A stretch of DNA of 64,000 bases from Mayamaea pseudoterrestris (Eukaryota; Bacillariophyta; Bacillariophyceae; Sellaphorales; Sellaphoraceae). Positions 20,867-31,527 of the stretch are shown here, one piece after another. Each line of letters opens with the position of its first letter. Within the stretch, counting starts at the first letter, position 1. The notes below the pieces were generated by a model, which saw only the letters and a program-made list of their open reading frames with translations, made no database searches and was not told the origin of the DNA. The stretch lies in contig BROI01000010.1 of NCBI GenBank assembly GCA_027923505.1, positions 930,001-994,000 on the forward strand, in the 5' to 3' direction. A program made the translations under genes and the position numbers.

Positions 20867-21361
20867 ATGGGCCACACAAACACTCGACAAAAGCAAGCCA
20901 AGGAGGAGCTCGATAACAAGCTTCGACTTTCGACCCCGACGCGCGAACTCTTGGAGGAACTCGCCATTGAATGCAGCAAGAATACCAATGATCAAGCGGC
21001 CAGTTTTCAGTACGCGTTTGCCTTGTCGAAGTCCAGTGTTCCGTCGGAGCTTCGCTACGCTGTCACTATATTGGATGGACTCGTCAATAATGGCTACGAT
21101 TTTCAAGTGGACGCCATGTATGGAGCTGCGACGGCCTTGTACCTGTTGGGAGACTTTCAGGAGGTTCGTGATCGATGCGAAGCGATTCTTCGGAGTCATC
21201 CGGACAGTCGCGTCGCCAAGGAATTACATTTAGCGGCGATTGAATCGGACGAGCAGCAGCAGATTGAACAAGCCAAGAAGATGGCGCGGAATGGAATGAT
21301 TGCGGCCACAGCTGTGGGTATCGGGGCTGCCGCTTTGTCACTTTTGTTGAAGAAGCATTAG
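20867..21361 (+). CDS. FIS1: Fis1, mitochondrial/peroxisomal fission adaptor
   Basis: 164 aa. The body fits the Fis1 TPR-like helical bundle: a first helix RELLEELAIECSK, then FQYAFALSKSSVPSELRYAV (the family's F-x-YA-x-x-L-x-x-S pattern), ALYLLGDFQEVRDRCEAIL and HPDSRVAKELHLAAI. The tail from about residue 140 is hydrophobic (MIAATAVGIGAAALSLLL) with a short basic end (KKH), a classical tail anchor for the outer membrane of mitochondria or peroxisomes. Fis1 recruits fission machinery there. The length is slightly above the usual ~150 aa because of a longer N-terminal arm. Confidence 0.88.
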   Translation: MGHTNTRQKQAKEELDNKLRLSTPTRELLEELAIECSKNTNDQAASFQYAFALSKSSVPSELRYAVTILDGLVNNGYDFQVDAMYGAATALYLLGDFQEVRDRCEAILRSHPDSRVAKELHLAAIESDEQQQIEQAKKMARNGMIAATAVGIGAAALSLLLKKH

Positions 21362-21491
21362 TTGGATATTGCAATGATTGACAGCATTGAAGAGCGACGA
21401 ATCATGTATCGTCGGAAACGGTGAATGGCAAATGGTGATAATAGTTTATATGCATTTAAATTAAAGCAGTATTGGAAGTAGTAGTAGTGCT

Positions 21492-22710
21492 CTACACGCT
21501 TCCTGCAATCAGTGACTGCATGTAAAGCATTCCTCCGAGCGAAAGTAGCGACGTGACGCACGTTACCAGTACACTCGTCTCTTCAATGGCTTCCATGAGC
21601 AGCTCAAAAAATGCCACAAACGCCATGGCACCACCCGCAAAGCCCAGTCCAACGGGAAGTATTGGAATAAAATGATTCACAAACAAGTAGGCTGGAACAG
21701 CCATGAGTGGCTGGGGAAGACTAGTGGAAATGGCCCAGAGCGCCGCCGTCAGTACGGTTGCCCCTCGAGGCAGCATGACGACGGCAATGGCCAAGCCTTC
21801 CGGTACATTGTGCACGGCCAAGCTTGCCGAAATGAATACTCCAAGTTCGTTTCCACGGACGCCTCCAAAACTCACGCCAACGCCGACTCCTTCCGAAAAG
21901 GAGTGCAGTGTCATGACAAAGAAAATGAGCAAAGCTTTTCGAGCATCCGTCCCCCCAAGTCCACCAACTTTGAGGTCTTCGTATCGATCCAAGAATCGCT
22001 TCGTGACCAAGATGAATATTAATCCCAAGAATGCTCCTATTATTGTGCGAATATGCGCTCCAATCATGGCGGAACTGTCCGTGTCCGGATCAATGTACGT
22101 GCAACCTTCCGAGAAGAGCGAGTAGCTAGCTGCAATCATCATGCCAGCGGCAATGGCTGTATCCATGAGCGAAGAGAAAGAATAGCATGAGAATAAAGTA
22201 AATGACTTGCAGCCGCAGCAGTCGTAAAATCATTGAATGCTGCGTCTGCCAGGTTGATTCCTTTCAATTCGCACCCGAAGACGTACCATTCGAAATTCCA
22301 ACCCAGTAATCGGCAACATCCGGCAATAGAGCGAACGGCAAGACTCCTAAACCAGTGCTGAGAGCCGTAAGCCATCCGTAGAAGAATACGTGACGCACGC
22401 TCGTATGTGTTTGTTTTGCATGAGTACTGCTCAATGGATGCCAATGTCCCGGCCATGCGAGTATCGTCACGAGACAAAAGGACAAGAGAGTCGCCTTGAC
22501 CCAAGTAGGAGTCGTTCCCTTTGGCGCCGGAACATCTGCGGCTGCCTCTGGAATTGGATTATGGTGATGAAGATTGTGATTGTTGATACTGATGACACTA
22601 GACGACGGAGAGGTTCCGCTTGGAAGACTGCTGCTTCCGTTGAATTTCTGCCCGGAAGTCGACGGATTCTGACGTCGTGTGACTCCCATTATGGTGAATG
22701 AGTGGTTCAA
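21492..22710 (-). CDS. ZIP-family metal transporter
   Basis: Two exons on the minus strand, 22710-22287 and 22156-21492, joined through a GTACGT...CAG intron in matching phase, give 362 aa. The cytosolic N-terminus is Ser/Pro-rich with a His cluster (NHNLHHHNP) that may bind metal. Eight membrane segments are visible. Signature sites are [15 protein letters not shown] in TM4 and [17 protein letters not shown] in TM5, the metal-binding H-x-x-x-E/HNxPEG pair of ZIP transporters. It would move Zn2+ or Fe2+ into the cytosol. The AAGMMIAAS-type TM2 resembles the ZIP11/GufA-like branch. It is divergent with the ferredoxin-like gene over about 257 bp. Confidence 0.88.
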
Positions 22711-22967
22711 TTAATAAGCAAGACTCTGCAGGGAGTTAAAGAGGTCTGATTCGAATGGGTAGAACGACGCAGACGCGGGTGAAGTCGTCATGGCCGTCCA
22801 ACTCGTCGCGGCGAGGCGCGGCAGAATATGAGTCACTCCGGTACTCAGGGTGAGTGACTGACGTTTCCAGAATCGCGTGTGTGACTTGACAACCCATCCA
22901 TCACTCGAGTCGACCACAGTCATGCTACTTGTACACTACACACTACCTTAACCTTGCGCATCTAATC

Positions 22968-23557
22968 ATGAGTCGACTACTAGCAGCAGCTCCTATCGCA
23001 ATCCTTTGTTGCGCGCTCATCGTCATTTCGACGGTTGAAGCCTTTGCAATCACTACATCGCAGCGTCATGCAGCTTTTTCACACTCCTCCACTCGCTTAA
23101 ACATGGGCTGGATGGATGCCTTCAAGAATGATGACTCTCTTGGAAAGCCACAAAACGCTGGACTAACAAATGGGCCAACCTATAATGAGAATGTTTCGGT
23201 CAATGGCAAGACCGTTAATGGAGCAGTCGTTGGACAAAAGGTGCGCGACGTGACGCAACTTGGAATCAGTGACTCGTTTCGTTTTCCAAATTTCTCACTG
23301 GTACCTTCAATAGCTGACAGTCATTGCCGGCAAGGCAAGAGTCAAAATACCCGTCAATTGTCAGAAGGGAGATTGCGGAACGTGCGTTGTCAATTTGAAT
23401 GGAAGAAAAGTCAAAGGTGCGGACAGCAGTACACTAACTTATTCCGGAGTGGCCGTCTTCATTTTCACTCACGTCTGCATGATTCACATCCTTCCTCGTT
23501 ACTGCAGCTTGTCAGACGCCACTGCCAGCGGGAAAGGCTGCTATTCAAACGCTTTAA
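22968..23557 (+). CDS. Plastid-targeted 2Fe-2S ferredoxin-like protein (3 exons)
   Basis: Exons 22968-23249, 23314-23416 and 23508-23557 give 144 aa with all phases consistent. The ATG at 22968 starts a clean signal peptide (LLAAAPIAILCCALIVISTV) followed by EAFAITTS, an AF-type plastid motif; an upstream ATG at 22929 would bury it. The C-terminal domain reads IPVNCQKGDCGTCVVNLNG and then KVKACQTPLPAGKAAIQTL, giving C-x4-C-x2-C-x11-C. That places the fourth Cys much closer than in photosynthetic ferredoxins (about 29 residues), nearer to the spacing of xanthine-dehydrogenase-like clusters. The third exon was recovered by splicing; the second donor is GTGCGG, which is unusual. Electron partner unknown. 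Confidence 0.75.
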
Positions 23558-23686
23558 TAACAATCTGTAAATATCAACAACTAGAGTAGCTACAGGTATT
23601 GTTGAACGCACACCGACATCGTAAACTTTGCGTCATGCAGCGCAAGCACACCAAACAAACTATTGACAAAGCATCCAACGACAAGT

Positions 23687-26142
23687 TCATGCTAATTTGA
23701 CAATACAAAACTGATTGGCACCGCCAAAATCAAAAGTCACCTTTGTCGAGTTTTGGCAGTTTGAACTGATGATCGATTTGAGCTTGGCCAGATAGATTGC
23801 ATTCCCGACGCAAACCTTCTGTAGCCAACGCAGTTCACACTCGTCAAAGGGCAGCGGATCTAATGACTGGGTCATGCTTGAAAGATCGGTCAGTAATTGA
23901 TCGCAAGTTCTTTTGCAACTTTGAAAGCACTCGGTAGTCGTTCGCAACAGATCAGGTGCCGATATATTGGAAAAGTCGGATCCGGAAAGGAAATCGTCAT
24001 AGTCGAGAAACGGCGGTTGCTGGACGGAGCGGAACAATTCAAATCGCTCTTCAAACAATCTTCGCGGAGTTGTAAACTCGTAATGCACAGGTTGTAGGAT
24101 GCCGTTCTGCTGAAGCAAGGCGACGAATCGTTTCATGCCGCGACATAGGTCACGCTTGAGCGTCAAAAATAAAATTTCGCAGTCATTGACGCGCTCACCA
24201 GGTGCAGGCGTACAGTCTTTTGTCGTGGTAGCTGTCATTGCATTGTCAGTTGCTCCTTTCACCTTTACCTTGTGCTTCTTGCCGTTAACCTTGCCACTAG
24301 GTGACTTGAGTGCCTGCTGCAATTGCTTCCCTTCGTGCTGCATCAGGACTTGCGATTTGCTTCGTCGCATCGACAGTAGATTGTTAAGTAAGGCTGATAA
24401 AAGATAGTCGCGATACCAAAACGCAAATGCAACGTCCTGGTACCCCCAAAACAAGCCAATTTCAAGCCCAGACGATAAATGACGATCCATGAGGCGAAGC
24501 ACTATCGTCAAGACAAAGTGGCTAAAGTGCGGCGCCTCGACAGCATTGCTGTTGGAATAAGCCATTCCAGAATCCCGTCGGTAGTACATGTCTACCATGT
24601 GTGCGTCTGCTTGTAAGCCAAGCCAGTCTGGTATCGAAACTGCTTCAATGAACGCTCGCTGACGGCATCTATTCAGTAATTTTAACTTGAGCACATCATA
24701 GAATGGTTTCGCCAGCCGACCAAGAAAAAGTTTGCAGTGCTCGTGGTCAAAATACGTCTCTGGAATGAGCGTCCACTCTTGCATATAGTCAACCATTAGC
24801 ACTTTCAAGTCATGCTGCCCAAGCAACTTTTCACCAAAGAATAGGTTCGTGACAATGAGCGAGCGAACGTAAATGTTCACGCTGGATTGTTGTACTCGAT
24901 CCAGAGTGCGTTGTACCTTCGCCAACGAGTTTCCCTGACTCATGAGGTTGCACAATGCCCAATCTAGGTCTAGTATGATGGTCCGTAACCGACGCGATGC
25001 TTCCGACGGTGACCTAAAGTTTGGTTTCCGCACTGGCGCATTTCCAATTAACGGCCGATTAACAAAAGAGTCAAACGTTCGCAAAGCCAATATCTGCATG
25101 TCCTTGTGTCCCTCGTTCGTGTCGAATGGCTTGACGAGCGATTCCAACTGATTTAGTCGTTCCACTGTCGTTTGTAGCAGCGTTTGAATCCTGTTCAAAT
25201 CTGTCGCATGGTCCTCCTGCAACAATGATAGAATAGGCATGTAAGCGTGTCGCTACCAGTACAAACAATAGACGCGTTGAAGAAACATAATGAGCCCCAT
25301 ACCAGTGACTGGGCCGTAGATACAAAGGCCAAATAAACATTTAGCACCAAGTGTATGATTTTGCCGTGCTCCTTGTCGCCATCCAGCTCGTGTGAGTCTG
25401 CCAGCTGCAAGGCTGCCTTCAATAAATCTACGAGTGACTGCGTATCATTTGCCTTAAAGAATGAAAGATCGTAACTGTGTATTGAAAAATCTTCCTCCTC
25501 GTAAATGTCAGCATTGACAATGATTGTTCTGGTATCTTCCGTGACTTGTAGGAGGGCGCGAGCAAGCGTATAGACCATGAATTTGTGAATGGAGTTTGCC
25601 GTTGATTTCAGCGAGTGCTCGTCAAGTATCCGCTCTACCGGGAAATCATCATAACGGTACTCGTTCGTTGAATTCGGAAATAGCTCTCGTCGCATTTCGG
25701 CCAAGACAGGTTGATGCGCATACAAGCAAGTCGCCGAGCTTTCTCCGACGGAACTTCCCGCCAAAAACGCTTGGAAACGAATGAGAGTGTGAATAGCAAT
25801 ATAAGCGACGTCTTTAGTCGTCAAATCGTCCCATGGCAGCTTGTGAAACGAATCCGCCAAGCCCGTGGGTGCAGGTCGAGGAAAGATCGTCCTTTCATCT
25901 TCGCTTCCATTGGCAGGCAGCAAAGACGTCTCGCTATAATTTGTAAGTGGAATTTCACAGCAATCCATTTTTCTATCTGTCAATTGCAAGGCTGCCATGG
26001 CATCATGCAAGCTGAATAAATTCTTGTTGCATAGAAATGGCTCGGCCGATGTGAGCGAGGAGGCGCATTCTTTAAAAGCAATTGTAATGTCCTCCGATTC
26101 GTCGGCAACGGGACTCAGTCCATTTACGCCTGGTGAAGTCAT
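23687..26142 (-). CDS. NAA35: NatC N-acetyltransferase auxiliary subunit (NAA35/Mak10)
   Basis: Two exons on the minus strand, 26142-25303 and 25216-23687, with a GTATGG...TTGCAG intron in phase 0, give 789 aa. The N-terminal signature is NLFSLHDAMAALQLTDRKMD, matching the Mak10 motif (LFSLHDAMSAIELMDPKMD type). The rest is helical, with a low-complexity insert (SPSGKVNGKKHKVKVKG). NAA35 is the large scaffold that carries the catalytic NAA30 and anchors NatC to ribosomes, where it acetylates Met-Leu/Ile/Phe N-termini. It is divergent with SART1. Confidence 0.9.
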
Positions 26143-26461
26143 GGTTTAGTATTTATAAGTCTCTTACTCCTTTACAGCTACCGGTAGCTGCAGCATAGGA
26201 GTAGCAAGTAAGGTACTGCACTACTTCTTGTCCGACTCGTCGTGAACGAGACGAAGCTGTGGCGAGCGATGGACGTTTTACTGTCTGACCGGTACTACTG
26301 CGACACATCTTGTCCTTCGCACGCACCCGCACGTTTCGTGCAAAACATTCGAGCCGCAACCGTACATCATATTATCATACACGCTGTTCACCGCAACATT
26401 GATCATCATTTGCCGTCCATTCCTTGCAGCAGTTAAATATACTCCTTCTTTGAATAGATTC
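26143..26461. promoter_or_regulatory. Divergent promoter NAA35 / SART1 with 16-bp palindrome
   Basis: Contains CAGCTACCGGTAGCTG at 26175-26190, a perfect 16-bp palindrome built on TACCGGTA, about 35 bp upstream of the NAA35 start codon. The SART1 frame is open from 26399, but the ATG at 26462 is preferred. Confidence 0.5.
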
Positions 26462-28780
26462 ATGCCAGAAAAAGTGATTGAATTGTCCGTGGAAGAAACC
26501 AATCGACTCCGCCTTTCGCTTGGACTACCGCCCCTCCGTTCCAACGACAGCAGCAGTAGCAGGAACAGCATACTCAGCAGCAGCAGTTGTAGTAATAATT
26601 ATAATCAAGCAACAGCTACAGCAGCAGTAACAGGAGCAGCATCCGTCAGCGGCGAAGCCGTTTTGTCGTTATCCGTTTCGGAAACGAACGCGCTCCGTGA
26701 AGCGATTGGTCTCAAACCTTTGAACGAAAGCGGGAATAGCAGCAGCAATAACATCGGTACAAAGACAGCATCTGAAATACATTCGCAAGCAATCGATAAG
26801 GAAGCGGAGGAACGTATTGATAAGGCAAAAACAGCCCGTCTCGTTAATCAAGGGATTGCCGACTTTGCCAAGAATTATTCCCAAAACGACGTTGCAGCGC
26901 ATGGCAAGGACGATGTACTTTCTTGGGCCAAGTCCATGCAAAGTAAGCCAATACAACATCAAGCAGACAATATAAAGGTATCGTCATCAAAAGGCAAGTC
27001 GAACAATACTGCTACTGCGTATCCTGAACATGATATAGCAGGGATGCGCGTGGCTCATGCTCCCAGCGAATTGGAGGAGGGTTCCACCACTGTCATGACT
27101 CTTGCGGATGCTTTCATTCTGCAAACAGACGACGTAAGCAACAAGATACTTGGCATAAACCAAGATGATCAAGCATTGGAAAACACTGACTTGGTGGATC
27201 AACGCAAACTTTGCGATGGATTAAAGGCAAAACGAAAGTTGGAGCTAGGCATGGGACGGGCTGGAGGATACGCGGGCTTCGACGATGATGAATTCCAAGA
27301 GCTTGGAGGAGCGCAGGCTCCGGCCAGGCATGCTCGTGATAATTATGGTGACGCAGCAATTGGCAAGACGAACAAACCTGGGGGGTTCCAGATTGGTGCC
27401 ATGCTTGTGGCAGCGCAGGAGGAGAATGAACGAAACGCGTCTGCGCGCCATCACGCGCCCACGTCGCTCGACACTCAAACCGACATGATAGCTTCTGACT
27501 TTATGACAGTCGAGGAGGAGGAACTGGAGCGAGCGTCGAGGAAGAGCACGAAACTACAAAAGTTTAAGAAGCACAAGGAACGGCACACCAAGAAGAACAA
27601 AAAGCGAAGCAACAAACGTCGCGATGACAGTGATGACGAAGGCGACAATCCGCTTCCTAACATATCGTCCAGCAAGTCATTGCTAGATGCATTGGAGGAG
27701 ACTTCTGCTGATTTATTGCCTGAAAGTAAAAGAAGACGACTGTCTGAGGGAGAAGAGCTTCCCGAGGCGTCGAGCCGTAATGTTAACTTTTCCGTCAATG
27801 GCAGGGCACGCTTCGATACAATCATGGCCAAGGCGAACGATCGCACCAAGACAGCATTTGCTCGTAAACCACAGCAATTACTTGCCGATGGATCGAACGA
27901 GGAACCGGATGACGAATTTCTGAATGCTGCCTTGGCAAAAGCACGACGACTGAATCGACTAAAAGAAATGACAGGACACACTCGCGGAGCAGATGCTGTC
28001 GTGGCTAGTTTACAAGCTAGCAACTCTGTTGCGAATGCGACTAATCCATCTGAGGTGATGTCGTCTGGTGCCATTTCTTTTTCGATTGACGAAACTCGCG
28101 AGTTTTCCAGGGCTCTGCAGGCGCGAGCGGAGCAGACGAATCGCCATCAATCCAGGAGTTTGATCGCCGATGGCGGCAACATATCTGCACCACTTACCGA
28201 AAATGACGACGCAGCGGCATTAACCCATTCTTTACAAGACGACGATGTTGATATGGCGGAACTTGCAAAGGAAATGGGTGATGACGTTTGCGATGACGCA
28301 GGTGACATTGGCTTGGACGGTGGAACCGTATCCTTTGGACGTGGGCTAGGCGGTGTCCTAGACTTGCTAAAACAGACTGGTGATTTGACGCGGCCTAACG
28401 CTAATCGTGAAGAATTGAGGGGAAGAGCAAAGGACAAAAAGACGTACGAGGACTACGAATCACTTGATTTGTCGCAAGTTGTCCGGATCGGCGACAATGC
28501 TACCAAGAGAGACCGCGAACTTGCTAAACGCGAAATCAAGCTTGAGTATCGTGACAAGAATGGACGATTATTGACGCGAAAGGAGGCGTTTCGAGAGCTT
28601 TGCTATCAGTTTCATGGGCATGGCAGCGGCAAGCGCAAGGAAGAGAAACGTAATGCCCAGATTGCTCGTGAGCAGGCTGAAGCGCGCGTCGCGTCTAATC
28701 ATTCGTCGAATGGTGTTTTTGGTGCGTTGAAGGCGGCCCAGAAGGCAACGGGCAAGGCCTTTGTAATTCACAAAACGTAA
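26462..28780 (+). CDS. SART1: SART1/Snu66, U4/U6.U5 tri-snRNP protein
   Basis: 772 aa from the ATG at 26462. The N-terminus carries two Hub1-interaction (HIND) motifs in tandem, IELSVEETNRLRLSLGLPPL and SLSVSETNALREAIGLKPL, the elements through which the ubiquitin-like Hub1 binds Snu66. Then come a coiled, Lys/Arg-rich centre with nuclear signals (KKHKERHTKKNKKRSNKRR) and the conserved SART1 C-terminus (GGVLDLLKQTGDLTRPN, RIGDNATKRDRELAKREIKL, LTRKEAFRELCYQFHGHGSG). It acts in the tri-snRNP during spliceosome activation. Two HINDs are also found in yeast Snu66. It shares this complex with the USP39 product encoded 9 kb upstream. Confidence 0.93.
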   Translation: MPEKVIELSVEETNRLRLSLGLPPLRSNDSSSSRNSILSSSSCSNNYNQATATAAVTGAASVSGEAVLSLSVSETNALREAIGLKPLNESGNSSSNNIGTKTASEIHSQAIDKEAEERIDKAKTARLVNQGIADFAKNYSQNDVAAHGKDDVLSWAKSMQSKPIQHQADNIKVSSSKGKSNNTATAYPEHDIAGMRVAHAPSELEEGSTTVMTLADAFILQTDDVSNKILGINQDDQALENTDLVDQRKLCDGLKAKRKLELGMGRAGGYAGFDDDEFQELGGAQAPARHARDNYGDAAIGKTNKPGGFQIGAMLVAAQEENERNASARHHAPTSLDTQTDMIASDFMTVEEEELERASRKSTKLQKFKKHKERHTKKNKKRSNKRRDDSDDEGDNPLPNISSSKSLLDALEETSADLLPESKRRRLSEGEELPEASSRNVNFSVNGRARFDTIMAKANDRTKTAFARKPQQLLADGSNEEPDDEFLNAALAKARRLNRLKEMTGHTRGADAVVASLQASNSVANATNPSEVMSSGAISFSIDETREFSRALQARAEQTNRHQSRSLIADGGNISAPLTENDDAAALTHSLQDDDVDMAELAKEMGDDVCDDAGDIGLDGGTVSFGRGLGGVLDLLKQTGDLTRPNANREELRGRAKDKKTYEDYESLDLSQVVRIGDNATKRDRELAKREIKLEYRDKNGRLLTRKEAFRELCYQFHGHGSGKRKEEKRNAQIAREQAEARVASNHSSNGVFGALKAAQKATGKAFVIHKT

Positions 28781-28959
28781 CTACCCCTACTAGTTTCGCA
28801 CATTAGCGCACCATGAGCCCTAGCTGTATAGTGTAAAGGTTTTGTGGCAAATATACAATTGCTGAAAATGGTGTAGAAAGTGATACAGGCAGTCGTGAAT
28901 ACAAAAAGATTCGTATATATAAATGGTGATAAAAACATGTAAATCCTACTTGTGTGCGT

Positions 28960-31527
28960 CTAACCCTGAAATCGCGACTGTCGCTCAAAAAGCATCGCTA
29001 CAATCCGCTTGATCTGACTCATCTCATTCGCAATCTCCATTTTTCGTTCAGCAAGATGCGACTTGAGGTGGACGAGCTGGGTGCGGTCGTGGGCGATTTC
29101 CTGTAAAAGGTCATCGCTCAACAAGCGCACTTCCTCTTGCAGCTGTTTGATTTGAGTCCGACGCATCTCATTGTCACGTTCGAGGTCCGACGAGTGCTTA
29201 AAGACTGCGCTCGTAAAGATGGCTTCTCGAACCTGGGGTGGCCACAACCAGCCAGCCGTTACAACACCTAGTAGCAACCATAAAGGAATGACGACAAAAG
29301 CGAGCACGCGTAAAACCATGTACAGCAAAAAATCGAGTGATGCCACATTGTCTTCTAATTCATCCACGAAGAGGTCCATCAGAATTTTCCACTGCTCCTT
29401 GCCAAACTGACAACGATCCACATAGTACTCATCTGCATCGTCAGCGCAAACATGTATGTTGGTAAGTCCCAACGACTTGCGCAGGCGCCCCTTCCACGGA
29501 CCGTTGGCAATGGCGTCCATTTCTGCAATGAAATCCAATCGATTTGTCCAAAATACAATGGCAGCGCGCTGGTCCTGGATCACCTTATACGAGTCGGCGA
29601 CAATCGCAATCAGCACATTGGCCAGGAGAATAACGACGAGGAACATGAAGATAACAAAAAAAGTGGTCGCAGTGCCGCTGGTCTTGAAGGTAACATCGGA
29701 TACTTCACCCAGCAGCATCGTGTAAACGTTCAAAAACGCATCCCAGAAATGGCAGTAGGAATGAATCTGGTTGACGTCGCAACGTTTGTCTTCAAGCATT
29801 ACATCCTCCGGCAGACTGTCATTCGGCTGGTCAATGCAATATTCCGTCTGCTGAAAGGCCGTGAAAAACATTTGCGCAAAGGCAATGAGTATTACACTCA
29901 ATGCCGTCAAGAATGCCGCAAGTCTCCGAAAAATCTCTGTTAATCCTCCGACAAACACAGCAAAATCAATCAGCATGTTTCGTAGGTAGGCCAAAAACTT
30001 AATCCATATGATGGTGACGCTGCATGTCGCCCCGATACGAAAGGGCTGCGCTTCCAAACCTCCTGTATTCATTTGCACGCTCCAAAACAGCATGAGCACC
30101 ACAAACACGACGTTGACGTAGTTGCTTGGATCGTACAGCCAGATGTGGAAACTTTTTAAAGATAAAAGCGACACAATTTGAACAACTTCGCGCAGAGCAA
30201 AATACCCCGCCACCAAATACAGCGGTACCAACCGAGACGTCGCAATAGCGTCATCGCTCGGGTCATTGTTGGACCGCTTGGAAATCGATTCGACAACATT
30301 TAGCGAATACGAGACAATCGCAATGGTGAGAATGTAAAAGTCCATCATGAGTACCGCCGTCGGGAAACGCTGGGAAATCTTTTCGTTGAGCAAGTGCTGG
30401 ACCACTGGCAAGACGACAGCCTTCTCCTGAAGCCATTCCGGCAAGGACTGGAGCGATGTCAAAAAGTCTGCCGTTGGTTCCGGATTGGCGTTGAGCAAAT
30501 GTTCCAAGCAGCGACGGACCGAGTCGCGCTTTTCCTCGCGATCCGCCTGTTCCGTCTTGATCGTGACAGCATACTCTAACAAGACGCGCAAAGGCAACGG
30601 TCCCTTATCAATAGAATTGACAATGCGTGGGTTTAAACCAAGCAGGAGGCGAACCGCCGACGGAACCGTCTTTCGACCTGCGTTGGAGAGTGCAAAGTGC
30701 AGAGGGGTCCTGTCGCGCTTGTCCTTCGATTCAATGGCTTCTGGAAACGCATCCGTCAACACATACAAGACTTCCTCCGATGCTCCAAACGCGCAAGCAT
30801 AATGCAGTGGAAGCATTCCGATCTCATCCGCGATTCGAGCAGCTCCTGTTGCGGAAAGGAGAAAGACAACGTCTGGTGTTGCCGGCTTGTCTCCCAAAGC
30901 GAAATGCAGCGGCGTTCGTCCACGTCGGTCAACTGCAACCTTGCTTTCCGGATACGCATCTACCAGCGCCTTGATGACTTCGGCGTCCGATCCCGACGCG
31001 CAAGCATAGTGAATGGGAAGCCATCCAAAGGTGTCGGTCAATCGAGCCGTATCCGCGGCAATTGACAAGAAGACATCAATTACATCCAACGGAGGAACGT
31101 TTCTGGCAGCAAAGTGAATAGCTGTCAGTCCCGATTCTCCACGCTGCTCGCATGCTGCGCGGACTTGACCGGCATCGTGGCATGACAGCCATTCGCGGAC
31201 GGGTTGCCATGAGAGTGCAGCTTCCTCTCGCGCTTCCTTGGTGTCACTCTTTGGTGCCTTGGCACGCGAGCAATAGAGATTGAGCAGCATGATGTCAGGA
31301 GTGTCATCGACACTTGTAGTCGCATCAAATTCGTTTCCAGCACTGGTGTTATTAGTTTCGGAGTATCGTACTCCTCCATGAAGGTCATCGAATGACTCGA
31401 GGGCGGATGCACTCATTTCAAAAATGTCGGAATGTCGACGCATCATGTCTCCTCTTGCTTCGTGCTGAACGACGGGATCGTTTTCTTGAGAAGGAGGAGG
31501 AGGAGAAGTTGCCTGGACGAATCGCAT
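28960..31527 (-). CDS. Ankyrin-repeat TRP-like cation channel
   Basis: 855 aa, one exon. Ankyrin-type repeats occupy about residues 130-310 (GLTAIHFAARN, GWLPIHYACASG, GRTPLHFALGD, GMLPLHYACAFG, DRTPLHFALSN). Six or so membrane helices span about 385-660, ending with a pore-like segment (FWDAFLNVYTMLLGE) and a long S6 helix (FFVIFMFLVVILLANVLIAIVADSYK), the hallmark of TRP/polycystin-like ion_trans channels. Another hydrophobic segment lies near 740-765. The last ~80 residues form a coiled coil rich in Glu/Gln/Leu, suited to multimer assembly. Ion selectivity and stimulus cannot be read from the sequence. Confidence 0.85.
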   Translation of the reverse strand: MRFVQATSPPPPSQENDPVVQHEARGDMMRRHSDIFEMSASALESFDDLHGGVRYSETNNTSAGNEFDATTSVDDTPDIMLLNLYCSRAKAPKSDTKEAREEAALSWQPVREWLSCHDAGQVRAACEQRGESGLTAIHFAARNVPPLDVIDVFLSIAADTARLTDTFGWLPIHYACASGSDAEVIKALVDAYPESKVAVDRRGRTPLHFALGDKPATPDVVFLLSATGAARIADEIGMLPLHYACAFGASEEVLYVLTDAFPEAIESKDKRDRTPLHFALSNAGRKTVPSAVRLLLGLNPRIVNSIDKGPLPLRVLLEYAVTIKTEQADREEKRDSVRRCLEHLLNANPEPTADFLTSLQSLPEWLQEKAVVLPVVQHLLNEKISQRFPTAVLMMDFYILTIAIVSYSLNVVESISKRSNNDPSDDAIATSRLVPLYLVAGYFALREVVQIVSLLSLKSFHIWLYDPSNYVNVVFVVLMLFWSVQMNTGGLEAQPFRIGATCSVTIIWIKFLAYLRNMLIDFAVFVGGLTEIFRRLAAFLTALSVILIAFAQMFFTAFQQTEYCIDQPNDSLPEDVMLEDKRCDVNQIHSYCHFWDAFLNVYTMLLGEVSDVTFKTSGTATTFFVIFMFLVVILLANVLIAIVADSYKVIQDQRAAIVFWTNRLDFIAEMDAIANGPWKGRLRKSLGLTNIHVCADDADEYYVDRCQFGKEQWKILMDLFVDELEDNVASLDFLLYMVLRVLAFVVIPLWLLLGVVTAGWLWPPQVREAIFTSAVFKHSSDLERDNEMRRTQIKQLQEEVRLLSDDLLQEIAHDRTQLVHLKSHLAERKMEIANEMSQIKRIVAMLFERQSRFQG

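Noticed and set aside
20646-21233. 195-codon plus-strand frame overlapping Fis1
   Set aside because: Most of it is the wrong frame of the Fis1 gene; the part before 20867 is better read as 5' UTR with a possible intron.
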